Source: Planctomycetota bacterium
Lineage (GTDB): Bacteria; Planctomycetota; B15-G4; SIAN01
NCBI GenBank assembly: GCA_009691715.1
Contig: SIAN01000028.1
Span: forward strand, 1 to 54,205
Length of the DNA: 54,205 bases
Direction of reading: 5' to 3'
Below the pieces are notes generated by a model that worked only from the letters and a program-made list of their open reading frames with translations, was not told the origin of the DNA and did not search any database. This document shows, piece by piece, positions 34,448-46,602 of the stretch. Made by a program: the position numbers and the translations under genes. Every line of letters starts with the position of its first letter. The first letter of the stretch is position 1.

Positions 34448-35103
34448 GAGCGGGCTTCGAGCCTCCGTTCGGCCTCGGACACGCGCAGGTAGAGCGGCAA
34501 CACCGTCGGGATGCGATCCCGTTCGCCGCGCAGGAAGCGCTCGCGCGCGAGTTGCACGATGCCAATGGCGTCTGGAGCGACGTCCTTCACCGTGGGCTCG
34601 CGACCGAACAACTTGCAGCCATCGCCGACCCAGACCGCCTCTTTCGGCAAATCGTGACGGATCACGTCCGGAATGCCGATCACCGGCGCCTGGACCATGC
34701 GCGGCAGCCCTCCCTGCCAGCGATAGACGGCCGCATACGCCTCGCCCTGCTTGGCGTCGACCAGGGTCACGACCGGCCGGGCCTGCCATCCCGCATTCAG
34801 CGCGAGCGCCGTCAGCGAATGGATCCCGAGCAACGGAATTTCCCAGGTCCACGCCAGCGTGCGCGCGACCGTCACCCCGATCCGGAGTCCGGTGTAGGAG
34901 CCAGGCCCGATCCCAACCGCCACAAAGTCGGGCCGGCGCAGCCCAGCATCTTTCAGCAGACTCTCAACCGAAGGCAGCAGGAGTTTGCCGTGCGCCAATC
35001 CCTCGGTAAAGCGGGCGACGCGCGGCGGATCGGTGTCGTCGAGCGCGACGGTCCCGACATCCCCTGAAGTCTCGATGGCCACGCCGACGGCGATGCGACC
35101 CAC
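34444..35103 (-). CDS. tsaB: tRNA threonylcarbamoyladenosine biosynthesis protein TsaB
   Basis: This 219-residue ASKHA-fold protein belongs to the complex that makes t6A37 on ANN-decoding tRNAs. The N terminus AVGVAIETSGDVGTVAL and the signature VGIGPGSYTGLRIG (about 63-76) are diagnostic. VVTLVDAKQGEAYAAVYRW is also typical. The start is GTG 35103 with GGGAGGG four to five bases upstream. It follows glmM by 27 bases, and its end overlaps the TTG start of alr. Confidence 0.92.
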   Translation of the reverse strand: MGRIAVGVAIETSGDVGTVALDDTDPPRVARFTEGLAHGKLLLPSVESLLKDAGLRRPDFVAVGIGPGSYTGLRIGVTVARTLAWTWEIPLLGIHSLTALALNAGWQARPVVTLVDAKQGEAYAAVYRWQGGLPRMVQAPVIGIPDVIRHDLPKEAVWVGDGCKLFGREPTVKDVAPDAIGIVQLARERFLRGERDRIPTVLPLYLRVSEAERRLEARS

Positions 35104-35130
35104 GGCACCCTCCCTTCAAAAGAGTTGCGC

Positions 35131-36513
35131 TCAGGAGGCGCCGATCGCTCGCCGGAGAAAGTCCGCCAGCTGATCGGTCAGCGCCTGAACCAGCGTCGCA
35201 TCGGCACCTTCGACCATCACCCGGCAGACCGGCTCGGTCCCCGAGTAGCGAATGACGATGCGTCCCTGGTTTCCGAGCCTCTCTTCGGACAAGGAAAGGA
35301 TTTCCTTGAATCCGGGGACGGTCTCGAGCTTCGGCCGGGAGCTCACGCGAATCTGGGTGTTCACCTGCGGCGCCCGGGAGAACCCGGCGAGCGCCGCCGA
35401 CAGGGCGATCTTCCGGCGAGCCAGGATTTCGGCGACCCGGACAGCGGTGTAGAGCCCGTCGCCGAGGAATTCGAGGTCGGCGCCGAAGATGACGTGACCC
35501 GAAGGCTCGCCGCCCAGCGACAGTCCGCGCTCTTTCAGGGCCGCCGAGACGTGCCGGTCCCCCACCGGCGTGCGCATCAATTCGAGGCCGCGCGCTTCCA
35601 GGAACAGCCCGAGCCCGAAGTTCGACATCACCGTGCCGACGACCGTGCGACCGCGCAGCGACCCGCGCGCCAACTGGTCGGCCGCGACGGCCGCCAGGAT
35701 CCCGTCGCCGTCGACGACACGTCCGGCCTCATCGACCAGAATGCTGCGGTCGGCATCGCCGTCGACCGCCAGCCCGAAGTGGGCACCGCGAGCACGCACG
35801 AGCTCCGCAACCGCCTCGGGATGGAGCGAGCCGAAGCCGGCGTTGATGTTCTTCCCGTCGGGCTGGTCGCCGATCACGTGCACGGTCGCGCCGAGCCGGA
35901 GGAAGAGCGTCGGGCCGACGGCGTGAGCCGCACCGTGAGCCAGATCAAGCGCGATCACCAGTCCGCGCAGATCGGGTCGACCGGCGGCGGCGATCAGTCG
36001 CGCGAGGTAGCGCTCGCCACCCTCGGGATGGAACTCGCGCAGGTCGCGATGGCCGCCATCGCCGCGGGCGTCGGGGCTGTCGCCCGCGAGCGCTGCCGCG
36101 AGGGCACGCCAGCGCTCCTCGACGAAGTGCGCCTCGGCGTCGGCGAACTTCGCGCCGTGACCGGTGAAGATCTTGATGCCGTTGTCTTGCGCCGGGTTGT
36201 GCGATGCCGAGATCACCGCCGCGCAGCTCGCGTCGTAGTCGTCGATCAGGAGCGCGAGTCCCGCCGTCGGGAGCACGCCGAGGTCAATCGAACGGATCCC
36301 GTTGCGCGACAGCCCGGCCGTGAGCGCGCGCGTGATCTCCTCGCGGCTCGCGCGCGTGTCGCCGCCGATCAGCGCCGGCTTCGCCGCGTCGCCGTGCGCT
36401 CGCAGCCAGTCGCCGAGTGCTTGGCCGAGGCGCACGACGCTCTCTTGCGCGAGCGGCCCGACCCCGGCATGGCCGCGCACACCGTCGGTGCCGAAGAGAG
36501 CCTCAGTCGCCAT
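35131..36513 (-). CDS. glmM: Phosphoglucosamine mutase
   Basis: This enzyme converts glucosamine-6-phosphate to glucosamine-1-phosphate for UDP-GlcNAc. The product is 460 residues from ATG 36513 (ALFGTDGVRG follows). The phosphoserine loop is SASHNPAQDNG (S104), the metal loop DGDADR, the sugar-binding loop GEPSGH and the phosphate-binding loop RYSGTEP. The gene overlaps the end of the cdaR-like gene by 11 bases. The order cdaA-cdaR-glmM is the well-known c-di-AMP arrangement of Firmicutes, in which GlmM can inhibit CdaA. Confidence 0.95.
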   Translation of the reverse strand: MATEALFGTDGVRGHAGVGPLAQESVVRLGQALGDWLRAHGDAAKPALIGGDTRASREEITRALTAGLSRNGIRSIDLGVLPTAGLALLIDDYDASCAAVISASHNPAQDNGIKIFTGHGAKFADAEAHFVEERWRALAAALAGDSPDARGDGGHRDLREFHPEGGERYLARLIAAAGRPDLRGLVIALDLAHGAAHAVGPTLFLRLGATVHVIGDQPDGKNINAGFGSLHPEAVAELVRARGAHFGLAVDGDADRSILVDEAGRVVDGDGILAAVAADQLARGSLRGRTVVGTVMSNFGLGLFLEARGLELMRTPVGDRHVSAALKERGLSLGGEPSGHVIFGADLEFLGDGLYTAVRVAEILARRKIALSAALAGFSRAPQVNTQIRVSSRPKLETVPGFKEILSLSEERLGNQGRIVIRYSGTEPVCRVMVEGADATLVQALTDQLADFLRRAIGAS

Positions 36514-37717
36514 TCCCTCCGCCTTTCTCTCGTCCCTCGACATCACCCTCGCGCGCCGGCGGCTGCCATTCGACCTCGACCACGCTCGGCTCGCCCGGCG
36601 CGAGCGAAACCTCGAGATCCTCGGGGAAGTCGGCGAACTTCACGATCGCCACTTCGAGCGTCCCGCGGTCGGTGCCGGCGAGCTCATGGGCACGTACGAC
36701 GAGCTCGACCTGATCGCGCGCGAGCTCGAGCTTCAGCCGATCGATCGTTGGCCCCTCGACGAGCGGCGCGGGAGCGCTGAACTGGACCTTCCGACGCGGC
36801 GCCGCCCGCTCGCCGGGAAAGCGCAGCCGCCAGCCATCGCTCCAACTGCGCGTCTGGTCGGCGCGATGGAGGAAGTCGTCGTTGCACACCACCTGCAGAG
36901 GCAGCTCGAAGACGCCGTCGGGTTCCGCCACCGCCACCATCTTGCGGCGAAACTCGAGCGTGACCCGGAGTCCCGGCACGTCCTCGCCGACCGCGCCCGC
37001 CATCCGCAGCCGATCGCGCCACTGCAGCGCGAGCCCGACCGTCTGCGTCACCTGGCGGCTCTGGCCGTCGAGCACGATCCGCTCGAACAGTTCGCTGCGC
37101 CGTTCCCAAGCGTCATCGACGGCGCTCTTCGGACCGATCAGCGTGATCTCCGGCGGGCGTACCAGCATCGTGCGCGTGCCGCGGTCGAATCCGGGCGCCG
37201 GGCTGCCGACGAGCGAAAGGTCGTCGGCTCCGATCGACAGCGTGCGGCGCGCCTCCGGCTCGACCCGCAGGCGCAGCGGCGGATCGATCTCGATCAGACC
37301 GCCCGCGCCAAGCTCGTTGCGCAGCTCGGAGATGCCGTCGAGGTCGTCCGGGCCGGCGATGAGCACGCCCTCCTTCCCGAGTCGCAGGAGCAGCGTGCGC
37401 CGGCGCGCCTTGATCCGGTCGAGCGCGTCCTTGGGCCCCTTCAAGTGAAGCGTCAGGAAGTCGGGCCGCGGCCGATCAGCGACGACCAGCGGTGCCGCCG
37501 GGTCAGCGCGCTCGACCACCAACAGCTTCGAGCCCTGTTCGGACGACTCGGTCAGTTGCGCCAACTGATCGGCGTCAACGTACGCGAGCTGCACGGTGAG
37601 TCGATCGCTCCCCTGCACCTTGGCATCGAGCAGATCGAACAGCACCAACGCGAACAGCAGCGCCAGCAGCTTTCGGGCGAGGTCGTGCAGGAAGATGCGG
37701 CGCAGGAGCTCGCTCAT
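36503..37717 (-). CDS. cdaR: YbbR-domain protein, CdaR-like regulator of CdaA
   Basis: This 404-residue protein has one N-terminal membrane helix (KLLALLFALVLFDLL) and an extracytoplasmic part. Repeated YbbR-like beta modules are suggested by TLHLKGPKDALDRIKARR and EITLIGPKSAVDDAWERR. Only residual similarity links the modules, so the name rests largely on position and topology. Its ATG overlaps the cdaA stop (ATGA), and the next gene is glmM, the conserved neighbourhood. CdaR proteins modulate membrane-bound CdaA. Confidence 0.72.
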   Translation of the reverse strand: MSELLRRIFLHDLARKLLALLFALVLFDLLDAKVQGSDRLTVQLAYVDADQLAQLTESSEQGSKLLVVERADPAAPLVVADRPRPDFLTLHLKGPKDALDRIKARRRTLLLRLGKEGVLIAGPDDLDGISELRNELGAGGLIEIDPPLRLRVEPEARRTLSIGADDLSLVGSPAPGFDRGTRTMLVRPPEITLIGPKSAVDDAWERRSELFERIVLDGQSRQVTQTVGLALQWRDRLRMAGAVGEDVPGLRVTLEFRRKMVAVAEPDGVFELPLQVVCNDDFLHRADQTRSWSDGWRLRFPGERAAPRRKVQFSAPAPLVEGPTIDRLKLELARDQVELVVRAHELAGTDRGTLEVAIVKFADFPEDLEVSLAPGEPSVVEVEWQPPAREGDVEGREKGGGNGD

Positions 37718-38526
37718 CCGCGGCCTCCTGCTTGGCGCATCTCGCCGGCGGCGAGCGCGTCATCGAGGAGCCGTGCCAGCTCGCGCGCCGACTTGACGCG
37801 CTTCAGCTCGCCGCGGGCCGCCACCGAGATGTTGCCCGTCTCTTCGGAGACGACGACCGCGAGCGCATCGGTGTCCTCGGTCACGCCGACGCCGGCGCGA
37901 TGGCGGGTGCCGTATTCGGCGCCGATGTCGGGATTCTCGGAAAGCGGCAGCAGGCAACCGGCGGCGGCGATGCGGCCGTTGCGCACCAGCACGGCGCCGT
38001 CGTGCAGCGGACCGCCCGGCTGGAAGATGCTCTCGAGCAACGGCGCCTTGAGCTCTGCGTCGAGCTCCACGGAACCTTCCATGTAGGTCTGCAGACCGGT
38101 CGCACGCTCGATCGCGATCAACGCGCCGACCCGCCGCCGGCTCATCCGCTCGGCCGCTTCGGCGAGGATCCGACCGAGCGACGCCGATCCCGGTGCGAAG
38201 CGACGGAATGCCTGCGTCTCACCGAGTCGCGTGAAGGCGCGACGCAATTCCGGCTGGAACAGGATTACGGCGCTCGGCACCAGGATCTGCAGCGAAGGGC
38301 GCAGCAGGAGCTCGAGGCGGGGCAGCGCGCCGGCAAACCGCTCGAACACGAGCTGCACCACGAGGAACAAGGTGAAGGCCGCGATCAACACGCCGCGCAG
38401 GATCCCGAGCCCCAGCGATCCGCGCAGGAATCGGAGCACGAAGTAGCAGCCGATCCAGAGCAGCGCGAGTTCGAACAGCGGTCCGGGCCCGAGCAGGTTC
38501 CTCAGCAGTTCCGCCGGGTGATTCAT
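37714..38526 (-). CDS. cdaA: Diadenylate cyclase CdaA
   Basis: This enzyme condenses two ATP into c-di-AMP. The 270-residue protein has three N-terminal membrane helices (about 17-33, 40-62 and 78-92). The DAC domain carries LHDGAVLV (DGA at 176-178), GTRHRAGVG (RHR at 208-210) and VVSEETGNIS, the three active-site segments of the family. Both ends overlap neighbours by four bases (folP upstream, cdaR downstream). c-di-AMP usually controls potassium and osmotic balance and the cell wall. The residues needed for activity are present. Confidence 0.95.
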   Translation of the reverse strand: MNHPAELLRNLLGPGPLFELALLWIGCYFVLRFLRGSLGLGILRGVLIAAFTLFLVVQLVFERFAGALPRLELLLRPSLQILVPSAVILFQPELRRAFTRLGETQAFRRFAPGSASLGRILAEAAERMSRRRVGALIAIERATGLQTYMEGSVELDAELKAPLLESIFQPGGPLHDGAVLVRNGRIAAAGCLLPLSENPDIGAEYGTRHRAGVGVTEDTDALAVVVSEETGNISVAARGELKRVKSARELARLLDDALAAGEMRQAGGRG

Positions 38527-39769
38527 CGCGCCGGCTCCGTCGTCGTTCCGGCGAGCGCCGCGAGGACGCGCAGAACGTCGACGCTGGCGCCCGCGTCGTG
38601 GACGCGCACCAGCTCGCAGCCGGCCGCGAACGCCGCCGCGGTGGTTGCCAGCGTCGCGGCGTCGCGCTCTGGCGCCGCCTTGCCGGTGAGCGCGCCGAGG
38701 AACGCCTTGCGCGAGGCGCCGAGCAGCAGCGGGTGGCCAAGGCTCCGCAACGAGCCGAGCGCGGCGATCAGGTCGAGATTGTCCTCGAACCGCTTGCCGA
38801 AGCCGATGCCCGGATCGAGGACGATCGCATCATGCGCGATGCCGGCCGCCTGTGCCGCCGACGCGCGGGCCATGAGCGTTGCGGCGACTTCGGCCGCGCA
38901 ATCGTCGTAGCGCGGTTCGACCTGCATCGTCGGCGGCGTGCCCTGCCGGTGCATCAGCACCACGCCAGCGCCCGAATCGCGGATGACTTGCGCGAGCTCG
39001 GGATCGTCGGTGAGCGCGCTGGTGTCGTTCACCAGCGCCGCGCCGGCCGCGATCGCCGCGCGCGCCACCGACGCTTTGGTCGTGTCGATGGAGAGCGGCA
39101 CGTCGACGCGCCGAGCCAGCCGTTCGAGCACCGGCACGACCCGCTCGATCTCCTCGTCCGCGGACACCGGCTTGGCGCCGGGTCGGGTCGACTCGCCGCC
39201 GAGGTCGAGCAACGCCGCGCCGGCAGCGACTTGCTGCAGGCCCCGCTCGACCGCCGAATGGAGGTTCAAGCGCCCGCCATCGGAGAAGGAGTCGGGCGTG
39301 AGGTTCAGCACCGCCATCACCTGCGGTCGGGCGCGCGACAGTCCGAGGACGCGGCCGCGTAACCGGAGCGTCCGCGTCGGGCGCAGGAACTCCGCGAGCG
39401 CCGACGCAAGCGCACGCTCGAGGGCCGCCAACGGGTCGGACGCCGAGGTCGCGAGCAGCGCGCGGCGAACGACGACGTGCGACTCGTCGCTGTTGCGAGG
39501 GCCCGGCAGCACGAACGCGAATTCGTGCCAACGTCCGTCGGCGCCGCTCGGCAGCGCCGTTCCTGCCGGCCAATCGCGGCGCGGCAGGCGGAGCGACCGC
39601 AACTCCTCGCGAGCGACGGAGAAGCAGGCGCGACCGTCGTCCGGCGCGAGCGCGGGAGCGCCAAGCCGTTCGGCGGCAGCCACCTCTCCGAGAGCCGGCA
39701 AGCGTCCCTCGATCCAGAGCACTCGGGTCGCGAGCGACGACCGTGCGCTCGCGGGCGCGCCACCGGTCG

Positions 39770-39773
<4 letters not shown>
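38523..39773 (-). CDS. folP: Dihydropteroate synthase with N-terminal extension
   Basis: This enzyme joins p-aminobenzoate to hydroxymethyl-dihydropterin diphosphate in folate synthesis. The 416-residue protein has the DHPS barrel in about 150-410: VMAVLNLTPDSFSDGG, LDLGGESTRPGA, LSIDTTKASVA, ALVNDTSAL, VLDPGIGFGK and LLLGASRKAFLG. The first 140 residues are extra compared with the usual 270-290-residue enzyme and match no domain I know. The ATG overlaps the ftsH stop, as in the ftsH-folP pair of many bacteria. Confidence 0.93.
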
Positions 39774-42076
<2,303 letters not shown>

Positions 42077-42093
42077 GGGCTCGCCTCCGGCGA

Positions 42094-42636
42094 TCAGCGG
42101 CGATCGGTCAGCTCGCCGCGCGATGACGCCGAAGCGCGCGGGAAATCGGACTCGAGGCCGTCGACAACGCGACGCGCGACATCGAAGAACGCCTCAGACG
42201 TCGCCGCGTTGAGTGAGCCGCTGCCTGCCGCGAGGAACTCGGCGCGGTCGCTCACTGAATAGGTGCGTGCGACGACTCCGGTCCGCGCGTCGCGCACTTC
42301 GATTCGCACGCGGGTCATGACGGAGGATTCCAGGACCTGATCCTCTGCGTCCTCCGAGAGCACGCGTTGCTCGAAATCGACGATCGTCCCGACGAGGACA
42401 ACCTCGGCTTGTTCGAGTGGCACGATCGAGACGCCCGGCCGGCTCGCGAGCTCCTTCGCGACCTGGCGCGTGAGCTCCACTTCGAGGTCGCGGTAGAAGG
42501 TCTCGTTCACGAACAGCGGCAGGTGGATGCGTCGGTGACCGCGCTGCGTGATCGACCCGACGCTGTAGCCGCAGGTCGCCAGCGCCAGCAAGGCGATCAA
42601 GAAAGTCATCCGACGCGTCCCGGCAGCGACGCTCAC
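42094..42636 (-). CDS. lptE: LptE-like LPS-assembly lipoprotein
   Basis: This 180-residue protein has a lipoprotein signal peptide (MTFLIALLALATC, with Cys22 followed by GYSVGS), the usual beginning of LptE. The pattern LPLFVNETFYRDLEVELTRQ and the late VARTYSVSDRAEF also fit. LptE plugs LptD at the outer membrane for lipopolysaccharide export. The GTG at 42636 overlaps the previous stop (GTGA); ATG 42609 is the alternative. Family assignment relies on leader, size and short motifs. Confidence 0.7.
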   Translation of the reverse strand: MSVAAGTRRMTFLIALLALATCGYSVGSITQRGHRRIHLPLFVNETFYRDLEVELTRQVAKELASRPGVSIVPLEQAEVVLVGTIVDFEQRVLSEDAEDQVLESSVMTRVRIEVRDARTGVVARTYSVSDRAEFLAAGSGSLNAATSEAFFDVARRVVDGLESDFPRASASSRGELTDRR

Positions 42637-43619
42637 CGCAGCCGCCCTTCGAGCGGCGGCGGCTGCAGCGTGTCGACGCTGTGGATCGAAAGGTCCCAGC
42701 CGTGCTGCTCGAGCAGTTCGCGTGCGCGTGCGGCAGCTGCGGTCGACGGATACGCGAGCGAGACGTTCGCGAGGTGCATACGCGCGCCGCGCTCTTCCTC
42801 GCGGACGAGGTACAGGTCGGCGCGCAGCAACTCGCCTTGCGCGATCATCTCGTCCACCTCGCTCGCGCGCTGCAGCGCCAGCGCGCGGCGCTCGCCGTTC
42901 GGCCGCTCGCTGAGGTACCGACGATAGTCACGCGCCGCGCGCAGCAGCGGTGTCAGGTCATAGGCAGGTCCGCGCGCGTCGAGCTGCCAGGACTCCGCGC
43001 GCCGAAACGCCGCGAGATCGGCCCATTCGGAATCGGGATAATCGGTCACGACCCGATCCCACCAGGCCACCGCGTCCTCGAATTCCAGGCGCTCGAAGCG
43101 GTAGCCGGCGATGGCAGCGACGGCGTCGTCGGCCCGCTCCGACGACGGAAAGCTCGCAGCGAACTCGCGCATCACTTCGGCGCCGCGCTCGCGACCGGAG
43201 AAGAGGTCGCCGAACAGGAACCAAGGTTTCTCTGCCAAGTAGTCCGCGCCGATCGCCCAGACGCGATCTTCGCACTTCGGCACGTATGGCGACCACGGGA
43301 AGTCGCGCAGCAACGACTGGTAGTGCCGGAAGGCCTTGATCGGCGCGCCGTCAGCCAGGCGCGCTTCGGCGGCGACGAACAGCGCGGCCTGCTTGCGCGC
43401 GCCGTCGCTCGTGCGCTCGAGCAACGCCTCGGCGCAGTCGATCGACCGATCGATCTCGCCGGCGGCGAGGGCCCGCGCAGCCTCGTCCTGAAGCTGCGGT
43501 TCCGACAGGTCCTCGATGTCGACCACGTCTCGACCAGCGGCGCAGCCGGCAGCGATCGACAACAGGAGTGCCGCGATCGCGCGTGAACGACCTGGTCGTG
43601 AGCGCTCCGGTTCAACCAC
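42633..43619 (-). CDS. TPR lipoprotein, BamD-like
   Basis: The start is GTG 43619, with AAGGAG eight bases upstream, overlapping the end of recO by eight bases. The open frame to 43940 is recO in another frame. The 328-residue product has a lipobox (AIAALLLSIAAGC) and then about six TPR-like helical pairs (AIKAFRHYQSLLRDFPWSP, LEFEDAVAWWDRVVTDYPDS). The spacing and DFP/DYPDS turns are those of BamD/YfiO-type outer-membrane assembly lipoproteins. It lies next to lptE, supporting an outer-membrane biogenesis role. Confidence 0.75.
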   Translation of the reverse strand: MVEPERSRPGRSRAIAALLLSIAAGCAAGRDVVDIEDLSEPQLQDEAARALAAGEIDRSIDCAEALLERTSDGARKQAALFVAAEARLADGAPIKAFRHYQSLLRDFPWSPYVPKCEDRVWAIGADYLAEKPWFLFGDLFSGRERGAEVMREFAASFPSSERADDAVAAIAGYRFERLEFEDAVAWWDRVVTDYPDSEWADLAAFRRAESWQLDARGPAYDLTPLLRAARDYRRYLSERPNGERRALALQRASEVDEMIAQGELLRADLYLVREEERGARMHLANVSLAYPSTAAAARARELLEQHGWDLSIHSVDTLQPPPLEGRLR

Positions 43620-44382
43620 GGCGGGGACTCCTTCGCTGCGACCCGCGCGTTGCCGCCCGCGGTTTTCGACCACCGCCGGCGTCGGCGTGCCAGGCGAGGT
43701 GGAGATCGACCAGCCGGCGCGCGCGCGCCAAGGTCGGCGTTGCCGGCGCCGCGACGGTGCGCAGCGGCGCGGCGAGCAACGTCCGCAGCAGCGTCGCTGT
43801 GCGCCCGTCGATGGCAGCCCCTTCATCGGCGCGGTCGAGGCAGTCAACGCAGACGACGCCGCCGCAACCTTCGACGAAGCGCGCCAGACGGCGTGGGGAA
43901 CCGCAGCGAACGCAGCGGTCGACATCGGGCGTGAGGCCATGCGCTGCGAGCAACCGCAGGTCGAACGCCAGCAACAACATCACGATGCGGTCAGGCTCGA
44001 TCGTCTCGAGCGCCGTCAGCGCGCGCTCGAGCAACGCGTGGGTCCCGCCTCCGCCACCGACCGTCTCGAAATGGAGCACGCGTCTCAGGAGTTGCGTCGC
44101 CGCCGCGTGGCGCGCGAGGTCGCTGCGCAGCGCCGGGTGGCTGGTCGTGATGCGACGCGCAAGCAGCAGTCCGAGATCGCGCCCATCGATCATGCTGATC
44201 GTCACGCGGCCGCTCACGAGCAGGTCGAGCGGGCCTTCGTAGCCATTTTTCGACCGCCATGCGCCGCGCGCCATCACCGCGACGCGACCCAGCGCGGCCG
44301 TGAGGAGATGCACGATCTGGCTGCTCTCCCCGTAGGGGAAGCGCTGGATCACGACGGCTTCGGTCTCGACTCGCTGCGCCAT
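43612..44382 (-). CDS. recO: DNA repair protein RecO
   Basis: This 256-residue protein has the RecO N terminus (ETEAVVIQRFPYGESSQIVH, then LGRVAVMARGAWRSK), the OB-fold part. The C-terminal domain holds a zinc-finger pair, CVRCGS and CVDC. RecO helps RecR load RecA on SSB-coated DNA. The ATG lies at 44382, and its tail overlaps the TPR lipoprotein start. An unclear membrane gene lies upstream. Confidence 0.88.
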   Translation of the reverse strand: MAQRVETEAVVIQRFPYGESSQIVHLLTAALGRVAVMARGAWRSKNGYEGPLDLLVSGRVTISMIDGRDLGLLLARRITTSHPALRSDLARHAAATQLLRRVLHFETVGGGGGTHALLERALTALETIEPDRIVMLLLAFDLRLLAAHGLTPDVDRCVRCGSPRRLARFVEGCGGVVCVDCLDRADEGAAIDGRTATLLRTLLAAPLRTVAAPATPTLARARRLVDLHLAWHADAGGGRKPRAATRGSQRRSPRRG

Positions 44383-45019
44383 GGCTGCCTGTCGCGACTG
44401 TCCGCTCCACCGTGGGCGGGCAAGGCGCGGAGGCTAGCCGATTCCGGCGGACGCACGTCGCGCAACGCCTGTTGCGCAGCGTCGGGTCAAGCGGCGTGGT
44501 GTCGAGCGCGAGGCGCAGCGCATCGATGCGGGCGCGCACGATCCCGAGCGATTCACGCGCCCGGTCGAGCCGTTGTTCGCGCTCATGCGCCAGACGACGC
44601 TCGACTCCAGACGCCAACCCGGTGAGCAGGCGGATTTCGAGAGCGATCGCCACCAGCGCGGCCGGCGCGACCCAGGGTGCCATCGGCGCCGACGCGAGGC
44701 GGACGACGGCGACTGCGACGGCCACGTCGATGAGCAGCACCGAGCCGACCACTCGGATCGAGGCGACCTCGGGTGGGCGCGTTCCGTGACGCAGCCACGC
44801 GAGTGCGCCGAGCGTGGTCAGCGCCACTGCCACCACCGTCGCGAGCATCCCGGTCGCGATCCGGTCGGCAGCGGAGAGCGCCACGACGACACCCCCGACT
44901 GCCGCCAAGCCGGCGGCGACGAAGCGCGCACGCCACCACCGCTCGGCGGCGGGCGGCAGCGGCGGAGATCCTGGCTGCCTCCGGGACGAAGCCTGCGAAA
45001 CCACCAGGCACGCCTCCAC
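44383..45019 (-). pseudogene. Membrane protein fragment without its own stop
   Basis: From GTG 45019 the frame encodes about four membrane helices (FVAAGLAAVGGVVVALSA, LATVVAVALTTLGALAWL, VVGSVLLIDVAVAVAVV, VAPAALVAIALEIRLLTG) and then a coiled-coil segment (ERRLAHEREQRLDRARESLG). It has no stop before recO and would run to 43991, so it is either frameshifted near its 3' end or truncated. The helices and PMAPWVAPAAL segment recall the membrane part of 7TM-HD phosphohydrolases, which sit near recO in some relatives. That identification is weak. A TAG in another frame near 44434 could be the lost end. Confidence 0.4.
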
Positions 45020-45084
45020 ATGACGACGGCGATGCTACGCCGCCCGTGGACCGGCCCGTTCGGGGGAACTCCCGCATGCGTTCG

Positions 45085-46602
45085 TCAGCGCGAAGTGATC
45101 CCGCGTACGCGGCCGCCGACCGCACGCCTCGATGCGCTCTCGAGCTCCGCGCCGGTCGTCGGATGGACCTCGGTCCACCACAGCTGGTCATCGACTTGGG
45201 CGCCACCGGGTCGCGTCGCAACGAACCGTCGCTCAATCAACCAGACCCACTCGCGGCCGTTGGCGGCGATCACGCCGAGCTCTGGCACCGACCGAGCGAG
45301 CGGTCCGAACGTGGCGAGCGTCACCGCGGAGCCGAGCTCGCTCGACAATGAGTAGAGCGCGGCGCCTTCACCGCGCTCGGTGGACGCGAGCGCAAAGCAA
45401 TGGTCACCCGAACGGCTCGCCGCCAGTCGGACGACTCCGGGCAACTCGATCGACTGCCGCGCACCATCGGCGAGGGCGATCCGTTCGACGGAGCCGCCGC
45501 CAACCGGACCACCATCGATCGCGACGAACGCCGCAGGCCCGGCGTCGCCACCCGCGAGCGCCAGGCCGACCGGTCGCCCGTGAAGCGCGTGCTCCGAGGG
45601 CGCCGTGCGGCGGGTGAGATCGGCGACGAGCAGCCGGCCGTCTCTCCCGTTCAGCATGCGCGTGGTGACCGCGATCCAGTCGCCCATCACGGCGCAATCG
45701 ACCAACTCTTCGCGGCCATCGGCGGCGAGCGGGAGCAGGGTCACGCCGGGCGAGATCGATTCGCCAAGCACCAGTTCACGCACCCCGACGGAGCGTTCGG
45801 CGACCAGCACGCGGTGGGAGTCTTCGGCGGCGACCAGCCACGCCGAAACCAGCCGCGAGGAGGTTCGGTGCACCTCGAAGGAGTCGATCTCGCGATTGAT
45901 CTGCGCGGCGTCGAGCAGTCGCACTCGCAACAACGTGCGGCCGTCGCCGACCGCCTCGCGCGTGAGGACGGCCATCGCGTCATCCGCAGTCAGCGCCAGA
46001 TTGATCGGTTCCTCGCCATCGGGGAACGTCGCGACGGTCAGGTCGTCGAGCGCGATCAACGTGCCATCTTCCTTGATGACCGCGGTCGCGCCGCTCGCCG
46101 CAAGGACGCCATCACGGCGCCCACGACCGCGTCGGATCTCATCGAGAGAGCGCTGCATCGCGTCAAAGCGCAGGACCGTGGAGGACGAATCGCCGCGCTC
46201 AATGACCATCCACAACAGCGGAAGGTCGCTCCAGAGCAGCGCCGGATCGCACAACTCCACGACGTTCGACACGATCGGCTGGAGCGCCCCGCGGTAGACC
46301 TGCGCCTGCACCAAGAGCGTCGATCGCGGCAGTTCGCGCGCGTCGAGCGGAAGCGCAATCTGGATGCAGGCCGCGCCGGTCGGATCGGCCGTCGCGGCAC
46401 CGATGAAGACCTGCCCGATCTCGTTCGTGACCGCCAGCAGCACCTCTTCGCCCGGCCGAGCGCCGCGGACGAAGAAGTTGACCACACCGTCTTCGCTCCG
46501 TCGGTAGAGCTCGAGACCGTCCGCGGCGCTCGCTGCCGATGTCGCGAACGCGGTCGCGATCGTGAAGGCAGCCCCGATGAGCCAATGACGGGCGGGAAAC
46601 AT
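45085..46602 (-). CDS. Secreted hypothetical protein, probable beta-propeller
   Basis: ATG 46602 gives a 505-residue protein with a clear signal peptide (MFPARHWLIGAAFTIATAF, cleavage after SAASA). The frame opens at 46662, but those residues are Pro/Arg-rich. The mature part begins with a beta domain (GVVNFFVRGARPGEEVLLAV) followed by repeats of four-strand character, such as SGATAVIKEDGTLIALDD and MGDWIAVTTRMLNGRDGRLL. These suggest a propeller. No catalytic residues or known family are recognised. It is followed closely by the membrane fragment on the same strand. Confidence 0.6.
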   Translation of the reverse strand: MFPARHWLIGAAFTIATAFATSAASAADGLELYRRSEDGVVNFFVRGARPGEEVLLAVTNEIGQVFIGAATADPTGAACIQIALPLDARELPRSTLLVQAQVYRGALQPIVSNVVELCDPALLWSDLPLLWMVIERGDSSSTVLRFDAMQRSLDEIRRGRGRRDGVLAASGATAVIKEDGTLIALDDLTVATFPDGEEPINLALTADDAMAVLTREAVGDGRTLLRVRLLDAAQINREIDSFEVHRTSSRLVSAWLVAAEDSHRVLVAERSVGVRELVLGESISPGVTLLPLAADGREELVDCAVMGDWIAVTTRMLNGRDGRLLVADLTRRTAPSEHALHGRPVGLALAGGDAGPAAFVAIDGGPVGGGSVERIALADGARQSIELPGVVRLAASRSGDHCFALASTERGEGAALYSLSSELGSAVTLATFGPLARSVPELGVIAANGREWVWLIERRFVATRPGGAQVDDQLWWTEVHPTTGAELESASRRAVGGRVRGITSR

